Shown: positions 10,070 to 20,836, counted from the stretch's first letter. The stretch is DNA of 64,000 bases from CAVOKN01 sp963696505 (GCA_963696505.1 CAVOKN010000006.1:124001-188000); one strand, 5' to 3'. Notes: generated from the sequence alone by a model not told the origin. Numbers and translations: made by a program.

Positions 10070-11230
10070 TCAGGCCGCGTCGCCGTGAGCCAGAGCAGCA
10101 CCGTGCTGCCGAGACTCTTCGGCCAGCGCCTGGCGCAGGAGTTCCACTCCTTCGCCGGTTCTCGCGCTGCAACGAACGCGTGTGATTCTAGCATACTCAT
10201 CGCGCTCGACTTCCGGCGCGGCATGGGTGGCGTCGATCTTGTTCCAGACCACGATCTGCCTCACGTCCGCGGCGCCGATCTCCTTCAGCACGGCATTGAC
10301 CGCTGCGATCTGCTGATCGCGATCCGGGCTGGAGGCGTCGACGACATGCAGCAGCAGGTCGGCGCTCGCCGTTTCTTCGAGCGTCGCATGGAAGGCCGCC
10401 ACCAGCGAGTGGGGCAGATCGCGGATGAAGCCGACGGTGTCCGACAAGACGAGCGTTCCCTCCTCGCCGAGATAGAGCCGGCGCGAGGTGGTGTCGAGAG
10501 TCGCAAAAAGCTGATCGGCCGCGTAGGCCCCGGCGTGGGTGAGCGCATTGAACAGCGTGGACTTGCCGGCGTTTGTGTAGCCGACGATCGATACCGCCAG
10601 CAGCTCGCCCCGGGTGCGGGCGCGGCGACGCACGGCGCGCTGGCGTTCCAGCCGCGCCAGGCGATCCTTCAGCAGCTTGACGCGCTTGCCCAGCAGCCGC
10701 CGGTCGGTTTCGAGCTGCGTCTCGCCCGGGCCGCGCAGACCGATGCCGCCCTTCTGGCGCTCCAGATGGGTCCAGCCGCGGACCAGGCGCGTGGCCAGGT
10801 GGTCGAGCTGGGCCAGTTCCACCTGCAGCTTGCCGTCGTGACTCTTGGCACGCTGGGCGAAGATGTCGAGGATGAGACTGGTGCGGTCGACGACTCGGCA
10901 GCCCAGTTCCCGTTCGAGATTGCGCTGCTGGGCCCCGGACAGTTCGTGATTGAAGAGGACGATCTCGGCTTGCTGCTCGACCAGCAATTGCGCGAGCGTC
11001 GCAACCTTGCCCCGCCCGGCATAGGTAGCGGGATCGGGAGCCTGGCGACGACCCTGGACGAAGACGACGGGTCGGACGCCCGCGCTGCGTGCAAGCAACT
11101 CGAATTCGGCCAAGCGCTCGGACTGACCATCCTCACCGAAATCGAGTTGGACGAGAATCGCATTGGGCTCGGTCGAACCCGGGACGGCGCAACCCGATGC
11201 CGCCAGAGACGGCACTGACGGCTCAGGCAT
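10070..11230 (-). CDS. hflX: GTPase HflX
   Basis: 386 residues from the ATG at 11230, which has AAGGGG five bases upstream; a GTG at 11287 would give 405 residues but has no ribosome site. HflX is a ribosome-splitting GTPase used in stress and in rescue of stalled ribosomes. The glycine-rich N-terminal nucleotide domain (YAGRGKV), the long coiled linker (GPGETQLETDRRLL) and the GTPase motifs GYTNAGKST, DTVGF and NKID are all intact. It sits between hfq and hflK as in the E. coli hfq-hflX-hflK-hflC order. Confidence 0.95.
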   Translation of the reverse strand: MPEPSVPSLAASGCAVPGSTEPNAILVQLDFGEDGQSERLAEFELLARSAGVRPVVFVQGRRQAPDPATYAGRGKVATLAQLLVEQQAEIVLFNHELSGAQQRNLERELGCRVVDRTSLILDIFAQRAKSHDGKLQVELAQLDHLATRLVRGWTHLERQKGGIGLRGPGETQLETDRRLLGKRVKLLKDRLARLERQRAVRRRARTRGELLAVSIVGYTNAGKSTLFNALTHAGAYAADQLFATLDTTSRRLYLGEEGTLVLSDTVGFIRDLPHSLVAAFHATLEETASADLLLHVVDASSPDRDQQIAAVNAVLKEIGAADVRQIVVWNKIDATHAAPEVERDEYARITRVRCSARTGEGVELLRQALAEESRQHGAALAHGDAA

Positions 11231-11293
11231 CCGGCCCCTTGCCGCGGATCGATTCAAGGACGCGGACGGGGGCCGCGTCCCCGGCACAGGAGG

Positions 11294-11530
11294 TCAAGTG
11301 TCGCCGTGATCGTGGGGAATAGTGACCGGGCGCGCCGGAACCACGGTGGAAATCGCATGCTTGTACACCATCTGCGTCACCGTGTTCTTCAGCAGAACCA
11401 CGTACTGGTCGAACGACTCGATCTGTCCCTGCAATTTGATGCCATTGACCAGATATATCGACACCGGGATATGTTCCCGGCGCAATGTATTGAGGAACGG
11501 GTCTTGTAGCAGTTGCCCTTTGTTGCTCAT
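11294..11530 (-). CDS. hfq: RNA chaperone Hfq
   Basis: 78 residues, the normal betaproteobacterial length. Hfq is a hexameric Sm-like chaperone that pairs small RNAs with mRNAs. Sm1 (FLNTLRREHIPVSIYLVNG) and Sm2 (YKHAISTVVP) are both clear. The ATG at 11530 has AGGGG 6 nt upstream; frames starting further upstream run into the der gene and are not used. The C-terminal tail is short (PHDHGDT). Confidence 0.97.
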   Translation of the reverse strand: MSNKGQLLQDPFLNTLRREHIPVSIYLVNGIKLQGQIESFDQYVVLLKNTVTQMVYKHAISTVVPARPVTIPHDHGDT

Positions 11531-11561
11531 GGTAGCCCCTCTTATATTGTTTGAACCTAAA

Positions 11562-11590
11562 ACTCTAATCGATTTTCGGCGCCGCGCCAA
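11562..11590 (-). promoter_or_regulatory. Candidate sigma70 promoter of hfq
   Basis: On the minus strand TTGGCG (11585-11590) and TAGAGT (11562-11567) are spaced by 17 bp, in the AT-rich 70-bp gap between der and hfq. It would drive hfq and the downstream hfl genes. Only the spacing and partial consensus match support it. Confidence 0.45.
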
Positions 11591-11600
11591 CCGCGTGCGC

Positions 11601-12944
11601 TTAATCTCGCCTTTCGACAAACGGGTTGCGGGAGGATCTAAGTTCCACCCGCAGCGGAGTGCCCTGCAGTTTGAACGCCTCAATGAAGGTTCGTTCCAGG
11701 TATCGGCGGTAGGCGTCCGTCACGTGGTCCAGGGCGTTGCCATGGATCACGATCACCGGCGGATTTGTGCCCCCCTGGTGTGCATAGCGCAGCTTGGGCC
11801 GGAAGATGCCGTGGCGCGCCGGTACCTGCTTCGCCACCGCCTGCTGCAGCAGCCGGGTCAGCCGGGGAGTCGGCAGCCGGCTCATTGCTGCGGCATAAGC
11901 ATCGTCCACCGACCTGAGCACCGCGTCTATGCCCTCGGCGCGCAGGGCCGAGATGTAATGTACCCGGGCGAAGGCAAGAAAACCCAGCTTGCGGGCGAAG
12001 TCCGACTTGATGCGGCTGCGGCGGTACTCGTCCACGTCGTCCCACTTGTTGATCGCCACCACCAGGGCACGCCCGGCTTCGACGACGAAGGCACCGATGT
12101 GGGCGTCCTGTTCGGAGACGTCCTGCTGGGCGTCGAGCACCAGCACCGCCACGTTCGACTCCTCGATCGCCTGCAGCGTCTTGATCACCGAGAACTTCTC
12201 GATCGCCTCGAAGACGCTGCCGCGGCGCCGCAGCCCTGCCGTGTCGATCAGGGTGTAGTGCCGGCCATGGCGCTCGAAGGGCACACTGATCGCGTCGCGG
12301 GTGGTGCCCGGCTGGTCGAAGGCGATGACCCGCTCCTCGCCCAGCAGGGCGTTGATCAGGGTCGATTTGCCGACGTTGGGCCGGCCCACCACCGCCACCC
12401 GGGGGCTGATGACTTCCGGCTCCGCAACCTCATCTTGCAGCGGCTCGGGTTCCGGGCAGGCGGCGAGTGCCAGGTCCACCAGATCCCGCACGCCCTCGCC
12501 GTGGGCGGCCGATATCACCAGCGGCTCGCCGCAGCCCAGTTCGTGAAACTCGGCAGCCACCATGTCCCGCGCCATGCCCTCGGCCTTGTTGACCACCAGG
12601 AGCAATGGCCTGCCCGACCGTCGCAGACGTTCCGCGACATCATTGTCCTGCGACGTCAGGCCCTCCCGGCCATCGACCATGAACAGCAGGACATCGGCCT
12701 CGGCGATGGCCTGCTCCGCCTGGCGCGCCATCTCGCGCATGATGCCATCCTTGGCCTTGGGCTCGAAGCCGCCGGTATCGACCACCAGAAACGGGCGCAG
12801 GCCGATGCGACCGTGGCCGTAATGGCGGTCGCGGGTCAGGCCGGGCAGGTCCGCCACCAGGGCATCCCGGCTGCGGGTGAGGCGGTTGAACAGGGTTGAC
12901 TTGCCGACGTTGGGCCGGCCGACGAGGACCAGGGTGGGATTCAT
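11601..12944 (-). CDS. der: Ribosome biogenesis GTPase Der (EngA)
   Basis: 447 residues with two complete GTPase domains in tandem, each with GRPNVGKST, DTGGF or DTAGL, and an NKAEG or NKWDD motif, then a C-terminal KH-like domain. Der acts in late 50S subunit assembly. The second GTPase domain begins near residue 180. It lies 19 bp downstream of bamB, the usual betaproteobacterial arrangement. Confidence 0.97.
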   Translation of the reverse strand: MNPTLVLVGRPNVGKSTLFNRLTRSRDALVADLPGLTRDRHYGHGRIGLRPFLVVDTGGFEPKAKDGIMREMARQAEQAIAEADVLLFMVDGREGLTSQDNDVAERLRRSGRPLLLVVNKAEGMARDMVAAEFHELGCGEPLVISAAHGEGVRDLVDLALAACPEPEPLQDEVAEPEVISPRVAVVGRPNVGKSTLINALLGEERVIAFDQPGTTRDAISVPFERHGRHYTLIDTAGLRRRGSVFEAIEKFSVIKTLQAIEESNVAVLVLDAQQDVSEQDAHIGAFVVEAGRALVVAINKWDDVDEYRRSRIKSDFARKLGFLAFARVHYISALRAEGIDAVLRSVDDAYAAAMSRLPTPRLTRLLQQAVAKQVPARHGIFRPKLRYAHQGGTNPPVIVIHGNALDHVTDAYRRYLERTFIEAFKLQGTPLRVELRSSRNPFVERRD

Positions 12945-12963
12945 CGGGATTCGGGCCGTCGCC

Positions 12964-14103
12964 CTACTGGACGGACAGCGCGAATAGACCGCCCTTGCGG
13001 GTCTGGATCAATCCGCCTGATTCGTAGGCTTGCGGCGGCGCGCCGATGCCGCTGCTGTCGGTCGTGAAGCGCGCCGCGAACGAACCGTCCTCGCGCTTGA
13101 GGACATGCACCACGCCCTCGGCATCGCCCACCATGACGTGGCGGCCGATTGCCAGGGGGCGGGTGACGCCACGCATGAAAAGCTTGTCCTGCTTCCACAG
13201 GCTCGCGCCGTTCGCCCGATCGAAGGCATGGACCGCGCCCTTGTCGTCGGTCACATACACGCTGCGATCATCGGCGGCCAGTCCGACGTCGCTGGACAAG
13301 TCCCGCGACCAGAGCGCGTTGCCGTTGGCGATATCGAAGCACGCCACCCTCCCCTGGAAGGCTACCGCGCAGACGGCCCGGCCGCTCACCACCGGCGCGC
13401 TCGACACATCGGCGACCCGCTCCAGTTCCGTAGCGCCGCGTGGCAGTGCGACCGTCCCTTCCCACAAGGCGGCGCCGTTCGCCAGGCTGATCGCCACCAG
13501 CTTGCCGCCGGGAAACCCGGCCAGCGCCTTGCCGTCCGCCACCACGATACCCACCGCCGCCCGCAGCGACAGCGCCGGTGTGCTGCGCTGATAGACCCAG
13601 CGCCGCTTGCCGTCGAGGACATCGAGGGCATAGACGCGGCTGTCCCCGCTACGCACCAGAACCTGGTTTTCCACCACCAGCGGCGGCGCCAGCACCTCAG
13701 AACTCACCCGCGACTGCCACAACGCCTTGCCACTGGGATCGAAGGCCAGCACTTCGCCCTTCGGCGTTCCCACCACCACCATCTTGGCGTCGGCGCCGAC
13801 ACCGCCGGAGAGGGTCTGGCCGGCACCGATGCGCCAAGCCTCGCGCCCTGCTTCGAACCGGGCCAGGCTGCCGCTGCGCGCCGCCGCGAACACCGCCGTA
13901 GCCTGCACCGCAGGCACCAGGGTGTACTCGCCGGCGCTGCCGATGTCTGCCTGCCATGCGGCGCGAATCTCGGCGCTGGCCTGAATGGGCGTCAATACCG
14001 CAGGCTTGACCGCGGGGCTGCTGGCGAACGGGTTGAGGGCATCAAGCGTGGAGCAGGCGGCGAGCAGCGGCAGGAAGGGCAGCAGGCGAAGCGCTCGCCT
14101 CAT
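12964..14103 (-). CDS. bamB: Outer membrane assembly lipoprotein BamB
   Basis: 379 residues. A lipoprotein signal ends in the lipobox LAAC (Cys16), and the rest is a run of PQQ-like beta-propeller repeats (for example GRHVMVGDAEGVVHVLKRED). BamB is a periplasmic, lipid-anchored subunit of the BAM complex that inserts outer-membrane beta-barrels. The start overlaps the yfgM stop by 4 bases (ATGA), giving translational coupling. Confidence 0.95.
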   Translation of the reverse strand: MRRALRLLPFLPLLAACSTLDALNPFASSPAVKPAVLTPIQASAEIRAAWQADIGSAGEYTLVPAVQATAVFAAARSGSLARFEAGREAWRIGAGQTLSGGVGADAKMVVVGTPKGEVLAFDPSGKALWQSRVSSEVLAPPLVVENQVLVRSGDSRVYALDVLDGKRRWVYQRSTPALSLRAAVGIVVADGKALAGFPGGKLVAISLANGAALWEGTVALPRGATELERVADVSSAPVVSGRAVCAVAFQGRVACFDIANGNALWSRDLSSDVGLAADDRSVYVTDDKGAVHAFDRANGASLWKQDKLFMRGVTRPLAIGRHVMVGDAEGVVHVLKREDGSFAARFTTDSSGIGAPPQAYESGGLIQTRKGGLFALSVQ

Positions 14104-14774
14104 TGGGCATCCCCGAGTGCATCGAGCTTGAGTTGAACGAGCTCGGTGAACGCAGCGGCGCTGCCTGCGGCCTGGGCGCCGTCCTGCTTGGCGCGCTCGC
14201 CGAGCTTGGCGAGCGCGGACTGATAGGCGGCCTTGGCCTCGCTGCGCTTGCCCTGGGCGGCGAAGATGTCGCCGCGCACTTCGGCATAGCGGGCGGCAAA
14301 CGCCTCCATGGGTTCGCGCTCGATCTGCTTCAGCGCCTCGTCATAGGCCTTTTCCTCGATCATGACCTGGGCCAGGCGCAGCCGCGCCACGTCTTTCAGG
14401 GCCGGATCGCGCGTGTTGTCCGCCGCCCAGGCAAGCTGGGCGCGTGCGGTCTTCAGGTCGCCGGCTTCCACCTGCACCTTGGCCGAAAGCAGGGCGCCCA
14501 TCGCCGCGTAGGCGGTGCTGCCGTGGCTGTCGAGCAGCGCCCCGGCAGTCTCCTTGGCCTTCTTGGCATCGTTGGCGACCGCGGCCTCCTGCAGCGCCGT
14601 ATAGATCGCCGCCGCCTGCGCCGCCTGGCTGCGTTGATGCCATTGCCATCCCTGCCAGCCGACCATCGCCACCGCCCCCGCCACCGCTATGCCGGTGATC
14701 AGGTTGCCATACATCTGCCACCAGGTCCGGATCGCGGATAGCTGTTCCTGCTCTTCAAGGTCATACGTTGCCAT
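14100..14774 (-). CDS. yfgM: YfgM-like tetratricopeptide protein, SecYEG ancillary subunit
   Basis: 224 residues from the ATG at 14774 (MATYDLEEQEQL), the conserved family start; this overlaps the hisS end by 14 nt. A short cytoplasmic segment and one membrane helix (LITGIAVAGAVAMVGWQGW) precede a periplasmic TPR-like domain. E. coli YfgM binds the periplasmic chaperone PpiD at the Sec translocon; the same role is inferred here. The hisS-yfgM-bamB-der order agrees. Confidence 0.9.
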   Translation of the reverse strand: MATYDLEEQEQLSAIRTWWQMYGNLITGIAVAGAVAMVGWQGWQWHQRSQAAQAAAIYTALQEAAVANDAKKAKETAGALLDSHGSTAYAAMGALLSAKVQVEAGDLKTARAQLAWAADNTRDPALKDVARLRLAQVMIEEKAYDEALKQIEREPMEAFAARYAEVRGDIFAAQGKRSEAKAAYQSALAKLGERAKQDGAQAAGSAAAFTELVQLKLDALGDAQ

Positions 14775-16056
14775 TGTCATCCCCAGCAAACAGATATTGT
14801 CCGACGTGATCGGATAGCTCCGACCGCGCCACGCGCTGCTGCACCAGTTCCTCGCGCAGCGGCTTGATCGTCACCTGATCCGCCGCCGCCTCGTCCTCGC
14901 CGATGATTGCCGCCAGCAGTGCCCCCGAGGCGTCGGCACGCTTCAACTGCGACTTGAAGCTGCCGCCGCCGCAGTGCAGCAGCACCTCGAAGCCGTTGCC
15001 GCGCAGTTCCTCGGCCACGCGGAAGGCCATGCGCAGCGCCCCCTCCCCCTGATGCACCACATACACGTCCGGCATTTCCCGCGGCAGGTCGTGGTAATCC
15101 TCGCGCCACAGCGCCATCAGCCGCTCCACGCCCATGGCGAAACCGCAGGCCGGCGCCGGCTTGCCGCCGAGCTGCTCGATCAGGCCGTCGTAGCGTCCGC
15201 CGGCGCAAACCGTTCCCTGCGCGCCGAGGCGTTCCGTGGCCCACTCGAACACCGTGAGGTTATAGTAGTCGAGCCCCCGCACCAGGCGCGGATTGATGCG
15301 GTAGGGGATGCCGGCGTCCTTGAGGAGCTGCTGCAGCCCGTCGAAATGGCGCAGCGACTCGTCCCCCAACATCTCCGTCAGCCGCGGCGCGCCCTCGACG
15401 ATGGCCTGCATGTGGGGATTCTTGCTGTCGAGGATGCGCAGCGGGTTGGTGTGCAAACGGCGCGTGGCGTCGGCATCCAGCGCGGCCGCGTGGCCTTGCA
15501 GGTAGGCAATCAGCTCGCCGCGGTGACGCTGGCGTTCCTCGGCGCTGCCGAGGGAATTGATCTCGAGGCGGATGTCGTCGCCCAGGCCCAGGTCGTCCCA
15601 CAACCGCGCGCACATCAGGATGTGCTCGGCATCGATGTCCGGTCCGGCGAAGCCCAGGGCCTCGATCCCGTACTGGTGGAATTGCCGGTAGCGCCCCTTC
15701 TGCGGCCGCTCGTGGCGAAACATCGGCCCGGCATACCACAGGCGCTGCGGACCGCCGTACAGCAGGTTGTGCTCCAGCACGGCGCGCACGCAGGAGGCGG
15801 TGCCCTCGGGGCGCAGCGTCAGCGCCTCGCCGTTGAGGGAATCGACGAAGGAGTACATCTCCTTCTCGACGATGTCGGTGACTTCGCCGATGGCGCGGGC
15901 GAAAAGCGGCGTCGGCTCGACGATCGGCATGCGGATCGGCCGGTAGCCGTAGCCCCGAAGCCAGTCGCGTACCGCCGACTCGAATTCCTCCCACAGCTCG
16001 GCCTCGTCCGGCAGGATGTCGTTCATGCCGCGGACGGCTTGTATCGTTGTGCTCAT
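14761..16056 (-). CDS. hisS: Histidyl-tRNA synthetase
   Basis: 431 residues. It charges tRNA-His. The class II signatures are complete: RGMNDILPDEA, motif 2 (YAGPMFRHERPQKGRYRQF), the HisA motif LVRGLDYYN and motif 3 (GFAMGVERL), followed by an anticodon-binding domain at the C-terminus. That domain is what distinguishes it from hisZ in this window. It follows ispG by 54 bp. Confidence 0.97.
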   Translation of the reverse strand: MSTTIQAVRGMNDILPDEAELWEEFESAVRDWLRGYGYRPIRMPIVEPTPLFARAIGEVTDIVEKEMYSFVDSLNGEALTLRPEGTASCVRAVLEHNLLYGGPQRLWYAGPMFRHERPQKGRYRQFHQYGIEALGFAGPDIDAEHILMCARLWDDLGLGDDIRLEINSLGSAEERQRHRGELIAYLQGHAAALDADATRRLHTNPLRILDSKNPHMQAIVEGAPRLTEMLGDESLRHFDGLQQLLKDAGIPYRINPRLVRGLDYYNLTVFEWATERLGAQGTVCAGGRYDGLIEQLGGKPAPACGFAMGVERLMALWREDYHDLPREMPDVYVVHQGEGALRMAFRVAEELRGNGFEVLLHCGGGSFKSQLKRADASGALLAAIIGEDEAAADQVTIKPLREELVQQRVARSELSDHVGQYLFAGDDNGNV

Positions 16057-16110
16057 TGCATGGTTCCAGCACCTTGGCGCCCCGGACGGGGTGCCGGCGA
16101 ATTTCCCCCC

Positions 16111-17355
<1,245 letters not shown>

Positions 17356-17359
17356 CGGC

Positions 17360-18265
17360 TCATTCGAGGCGCAGCCGCGCCACGCTGACGCTGGTGTGCG
17401 GCTTGAGGTCTATGCTGCGATCGTCCAGCTTGAGCTCGACCGACGCGGCGTTGCCCACCACCAGTTCGAAGGGGCCCTGCCCCTCCAGTTCGAGCACGGA
17501 GCCCGGGGCATTCAGGCGGGACGTGAGCAGCTTGCCCGCGCCGTCGCGCACTTCGAGCCAGGACTCCTTGCCGAAGCGAAAAGTCAGCCGGCGCGCAGCG
17601 GCGCTCCCGGCAGCCGGAGCATTCTCGACCGCCTGTCCCGACGCAGCAGCCGGGCCTGCCGGCTGAGGCTCGACGGCCGCCACTGCCGGCGCGGCGGGCA
17701 CGGCAGGCGGAGGCGGAAGCGCTACCGTGGCCGAGGGCTCCATCCCCGCAGCCGGTGCGGTGGTCTGAAGTTCGAGCCGTTCGCCGGAAGTCGCCGGGCC
17801 ATCGCGGCCCGCCTGGTCGGCGGAACCAGCCGCCTGCCACGCGCTCATGTCGGGGCCGAAGCGCTCAACATAAACCCCCACGGCGAGCGCGACCACGGCC
17901 AACGCCAGGCCGGCGAGCAGCCAACGCGGAACGCCGCGACTGCCGCCCCCGGCGGGCATCCGCCCGGCGGCGTTCGAGAGGGGCCGCAGGTTAACCTCGC
18001 CTCGCGCCAGGCGCAAGTCAATCGCGGCAAGCAAGGGAGCGGGATCGATCTGAAGCAGCCGCGCGTAGTTGCGCACGAAGCCGCGGGCGAAGGTGGTGCC
18101 CGGCAGCAGGTCGAATTCCTCGCGCTCGATCGCAAGAACCTGCCGCGGAGTCAGCTTGAGGGTCTGGGCGACCTCCTCCACCGACAGCCGGCGTGCCTCC
18201 CGCGCGTCGCGCAAGACCGCGCCGGCGTGCAGGGCGGCCGGCGCGACGTCGCTGTAATCGGCCAT
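17360..18265 (-). CDS. rodZ: RodZ-like cytoskeleton / cell-shape protein
   Basis: 301 residues from the ATG at 18265. An N-terminal helix-turn-helix of the Xre/HTH_25 type (about 15-85, with LSVEEVAQTLKLTPRQVLAIE), a membrane helix at 113-134, a long Ala/Pro-rich periplasmic linker (about 140-225) and a C-terminal DUF4115 beta domain. RodZ ties MreB to the cell wall machinery. It lies between pilW and ispG, as in many beta- and gammaproteobacteria. Confidence 0.92.
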   Translation of the reverse strand: MADYSDVAPAALHAGAVLRDAREARRLSVEEVAQTLKLTPRQVLAIEREEFDLLPGTTFARGFVRNYARLLQIDPAPLLAAIDLRLARGEVNLRPLSNAAGRMPAGGGSRGVPRWLLAGLALAVVALAVGVYVERFGPDMSAWQAAGSADQAGRDGPATSGERLELQTTAPAAGMEPSATVALPPPPAVPAAPAVAAVEPQPAGPAAASGQAVENAPAAGSAAARRLTFRFGKESWLEVRDGAGKLLTSRLNAPGSVLELEGQGPFELVVGNAASVELKLDDRSIDLKPHTSVSVARLRLE

Positions 18266-18270
18266 GTCGC

Positions 18271-19062
18271 TCAATCGTAGCGGCCCTCGACCAGCGCCCG
18301 GTACTCCGGGCTGCCGGCGAATTCGCGCCGTAGTTGATTGGCATACCTGGTTTCGGCCAGACGATCCCCCAGCTGGCGCTCGATGCGCACCGCGAGCCAC
18401 AGCGACTCGGCGTTGGGCGTCATCTGCTGCTGCACCGCGGTGATGAGGCGCCGCGCCTCGTCGAGTTTTCCCTGGCGGTAGGCAAGGCTTGCGAGGTGAT
18501 AGATCGCTTGGTTGTTGGCCGGATCCGCCACCGCCGCCTTGCGGAAATAGCCCTCCGCCGCGACGTCGTCCTTGATCCTCAACGCACACAGGCCGGCGTT
18601 GGTATAGGCCTTGGTGGGCGTGGTATAGAGCGGATTCTTGACCGCCGCGATCAGGTAGCCGATGCCCTCCTTTTCCTTGCCCTGGGTACACAGGAACCAG
18701 CCGTAGTGATTGTTCGCATCCGAATCCCCGGGCGCCAGCGCGAGGGCGCGGCGAAACGCCGTCTCCGCCTCCACCGGCTCGCCCAGGTACATATGAATCA
18801 GACCGAGCAGGTTGTAGGCCGGCGCGTAGTCGGCATCGGCCGCAATGGCGACATGGGCCTCCTGAAGCGCGACCCCCATTCGGGCACTCTGGTAATAAAT
18901 CATGCCCAGATCGGCGTGGGCCTTTGCCCGCGACCGGGCGTCGCTCGGTTTCGAATCCTGGGAAGGCAGCGTCTCGATCACCTGGGGCTGGGGCTGCCGC
19001 AAGGGATTGGTCTGGCCGCAGCCCGCGAGCAGCGCGACGGCGACGAGTATCACGTGCTTCAT
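18271..19062 (-). CDS. pilW: Type IV pilus biogenesis lipoprotein PilW/PilF
   Basis: 263 residues. A lipoprotein signal (MKHVILVAVALLAGC, lipobox LAGC) precedes about six TPR motifs, for example ADYAPAYNLLGLIHMYLGEP and NNHYGWFLC. PilW/PilF is the pilotin that brings the PilQ secretin to the outer membrane. The ATG overlaps the rlmN stop (ATGA), so translation is coupled. No other pilus genes are in the window. Confidence 0.92.
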   Translation of the reverse strand: MKHVILVAVALLAGCGQTNPLRQPQPQVIETLPSQDSKPSDARSRAKAHADLGMIYYQSARMGVALQEAHVAIAADADYAPAYNLLGLIHMYLGEPVEAETAFRRALALAPGDSDANNHYGWFLCTQGKEKEGIGYLIAAVKNPLYTTPTKAYTNAGLCALRIKDDVAAEGYFRKAAVADPANNQAIYHLASLAYRQGKLDEARRLITAVQQQMTPNAESLWLAVRIERQLGDRLAETRYANQLRREFAGSPEYRALVEGRYD

Positions 19063-20162
19063 GCTGACAACTCCACGAGCCGTATCGAACGCCCGGCATT
19101 GCGCCGCGAACGATCCTGCACCTGCCCGGCCAACTGGCCGCATGCGGCGTCGATCTCGTCGCCGCGCGTCTTGCGCGTCGTGGCGATGCGCCCGCCATCC
19201 ATCAGGATCTGGGCGAAGGCGCGCACTCTGTGCGCCGGCGAGCGGCGGAAGTCGGAGTCGGGAAACGGATTGAAGGGGATCAGGTTGAACTTGCACGGCA
19301 CGTCCCGCGTCAGGCGCAGCAGTTCGCGGGCGTGGGTGTCGCTGTCGTTCACGCCATCCAGCATCACGTATTCGAAGGTGATGAAGTCGCGCGGGGCGCG
19401 CTCGAGATAGCGCAGGCAGGCGGCCATCAGCTCGCGCAGGGGATACTTGCGGTTGATCGGCACCAGGCGGTCGCGCAGCGCATCGTCGGGCGCGTGCAGC
19501 GAAACGGCCAGTGCCACCGGGCAGGAATCGCGCAACCGATCCATCGCCGGCACGAGGCCGGAAGTGGATACCGTGACGCGGCGGCGCGACAGGCCGTAGG
19601 CGTTGTCGTCGAGCATCAGGCGCAGCGCGGCCACCGTGTTGTCGAAGTTGGCCAGCGGTTCGCCCATGCCCATCAGGACGACGTTGCTCACCACATGCTC
19701 GCCGCTGTCGCGGCGATCAAAGCCGCCCAGCAGCCGATTCGCCAACCACAACTGGCCGACGATCTCGCCTGCGGACAGGTTGCGGTTGAAGCCCTGCTTG
19801 CCGGTGGAACAGAAGGCACAGTCGAGCGCGCAGCCGGCCTGGGTCGACACGCACAGCGTGCCGCGGTTGTCCTCCGGAATGAACACGCACTCGACGGCAT
19901 TGGCGCCGCCGACATCCAGCAGCCACTTGCGCGTGCCATCGGCCGACGTCTCGTCGCGCAGCACGGCGGGTGCAGCCACCTGCGCTTCTTCCTGCAGGCG
20001 CGCCCGCAGGCCCTTGGCCACGTCGCTCATGCGCCCGAAGTCGGACTCCCCGCGCTGGTGCACCCAGTGCAGCAGTTGCCGCGCCCGAAACGGCTTCTCG
20101 CCCATCCCGGAGAGGAGTCCGGCAAGGGCGTCGGCATCGTAGTCGAGCAGGTTCAGGGGCAT
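19059..20162 (-). CDS. rlmN: 23S rRNA / tRNA adenine-C2 methyltransferase RlmN
   Basis: 367 residues. A radical-SAM enzyme that makes m2A2503 in 23S rRNA and m2A37 in some tRNAs. The radical SAM triad CALDCAFC, the GGMGEP-like motif (LMGMGEPLANFDN) and the second catalytic cysteine near the C-terminus (DAACGQL) are present. It is 71 bp downstream of ndk. The C-terminus ends inside the pilW start. Confidence 0.96.
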   Translation of the reverse strand: MPLNLLDYDADALAGLLSGMGEKPFRARQLLHWVHQRGESDFGRMSDVAKGLRARLQEEAQVAAPAVLRDETSADGTRKWLLDVGGANAVECVFIPEDNRGTLCVSTQAGCALDCAFCSTGKQGFNRNLSAGEIVGQLWLANRLLGGFDRRDSGEHVVSNVVLMGMGEPLANFDNTVAALRLMLDDNAYGLSRRRVTVSTSGLVPAMDRLRDSCPVALAVSLHAPDDALRDRLVPINRKYPLRELMAACLRYLERAPRDFITFEYVMLDGVNDSDTHARELLRLTRDVPCKFNLIPFNPFPDSDFRRSPAHRVRAFAQILMDGGRIATTRKTRGDEIDAACGQLAGQVQDRSRRNAGRSIRLVELSA

Positions 20163-20233
20163 CGGCAGTGGCGGCGAAAGTCAGTCCGCGCAGAGCGCCG
20201 GTTGCGCCCTGCGACCCGGGTCGCGGCGGCGGA

Positions 20234-20659
20234 TCAGCGCGAGAACACCGCCATCGCCGGGAAGAAATAGGCGATTTCCACCGCGGCGGTTTCCGGCGCG
20301 TCCGAGCCGTGCACGGCGTTGGCGTCGATGCTTTGGGCAAAATCGGCGCGGATGGTTCCCGCGGCGGCCTTCTTCGGATCGGTGGCACCCATCAGGTCAC
20401 GGTTCTTGGCGATGGCGCCCTCGCCTTCCAGCACCTGGATCATCACCGGGCCCGAGCTCATGAACTCGACCAGGTCGTTGAAGAAGGGCCGGCCCTTATG
20501 CACGGCGTAGAAGCCCTCGGCCTCGGCGCGGGACAGCCAGGCCATGCGCGCAGCGGCGACCTTCAGACCGTTGGTCTCGAAGCGGGAGTAGATCTTTCCG
20601 ATCACGTTCTTGGCCACGGCATCGGGCTTGATGATCGACAGGGTACGTTCGACAGCCAT
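20234..20659 (-). CDS. ndk: Nucleoside diphosphate kinase
   Basis: 141 residues. It equilibrates nucleoside di- and triphosphates through a phosphohistidine. The active-site motif is present as NAVHGSDAPETA. The ATG at 20659 (MAVERTLSIIKPDAV) has AGGAG 7 nt upstream, so the longer upstream reading is not used. It is probably the first gene of the long operon that continues to purA. Confidence 0.97.
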   Translation of the reverse strand: MAVERTLSIIKPDAVAKNVIGKIYSRFETNGLKVAAARMAWLSRAEAEGFYAVHKGRPFFNDLVEFMSSGPVMIQVLEGEGAIAKNRDLMGATDPKKAAAGTIRADFAQSIDANAVHGSDAPETAAVEIAYFFPAMAVFSR

Positions 20660-20719
20660 CAAAAAACTCCTGAAAAAATCGCGAATTGCGAGGGAAACGC
20701 GGACTCGGGAAAGCCGCGG

Positions 20720-20749
20720 ATTGTAGCAGGATCGCGCTGGCCTTCCCAA
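20720..20749 (-). promoter_or_regulatory. Candidate promoter of the ndk operon
   Basis: On the minus strand TTGGGA (20744-20749) and TACAAT (20720-20725) are separated by 18 bp, about 60 bp before the ndk start. Both hexamers are one or two bases from consensus. Confidence 0.5.
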
Positions 20750-20793
20750 ACGGAAAGTCAGCATTGGCGGAGCGGGTCTCTCCCCGGAACGGA

Positions 20794-20829
20794 GCGGCGT
20801 GACCGGGGCGCGAAGCCCGGCCACGCCGC
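20794..20829 (-). terminator. GC-rich hairpin downstream of dctM
   Basis: GCGGCGTG pairs with CACGCCGC and CCGGG with CCCGG, with one mismatch between, around a short loop. It begins 8 bp after the dctM stop, the right place to end the dctPQM transcript, but there is no U-run, so it may instead be a transcript-stabilising repeat. Confidence 0.45.
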
Positions 20830-20836
20830 AAGGGGA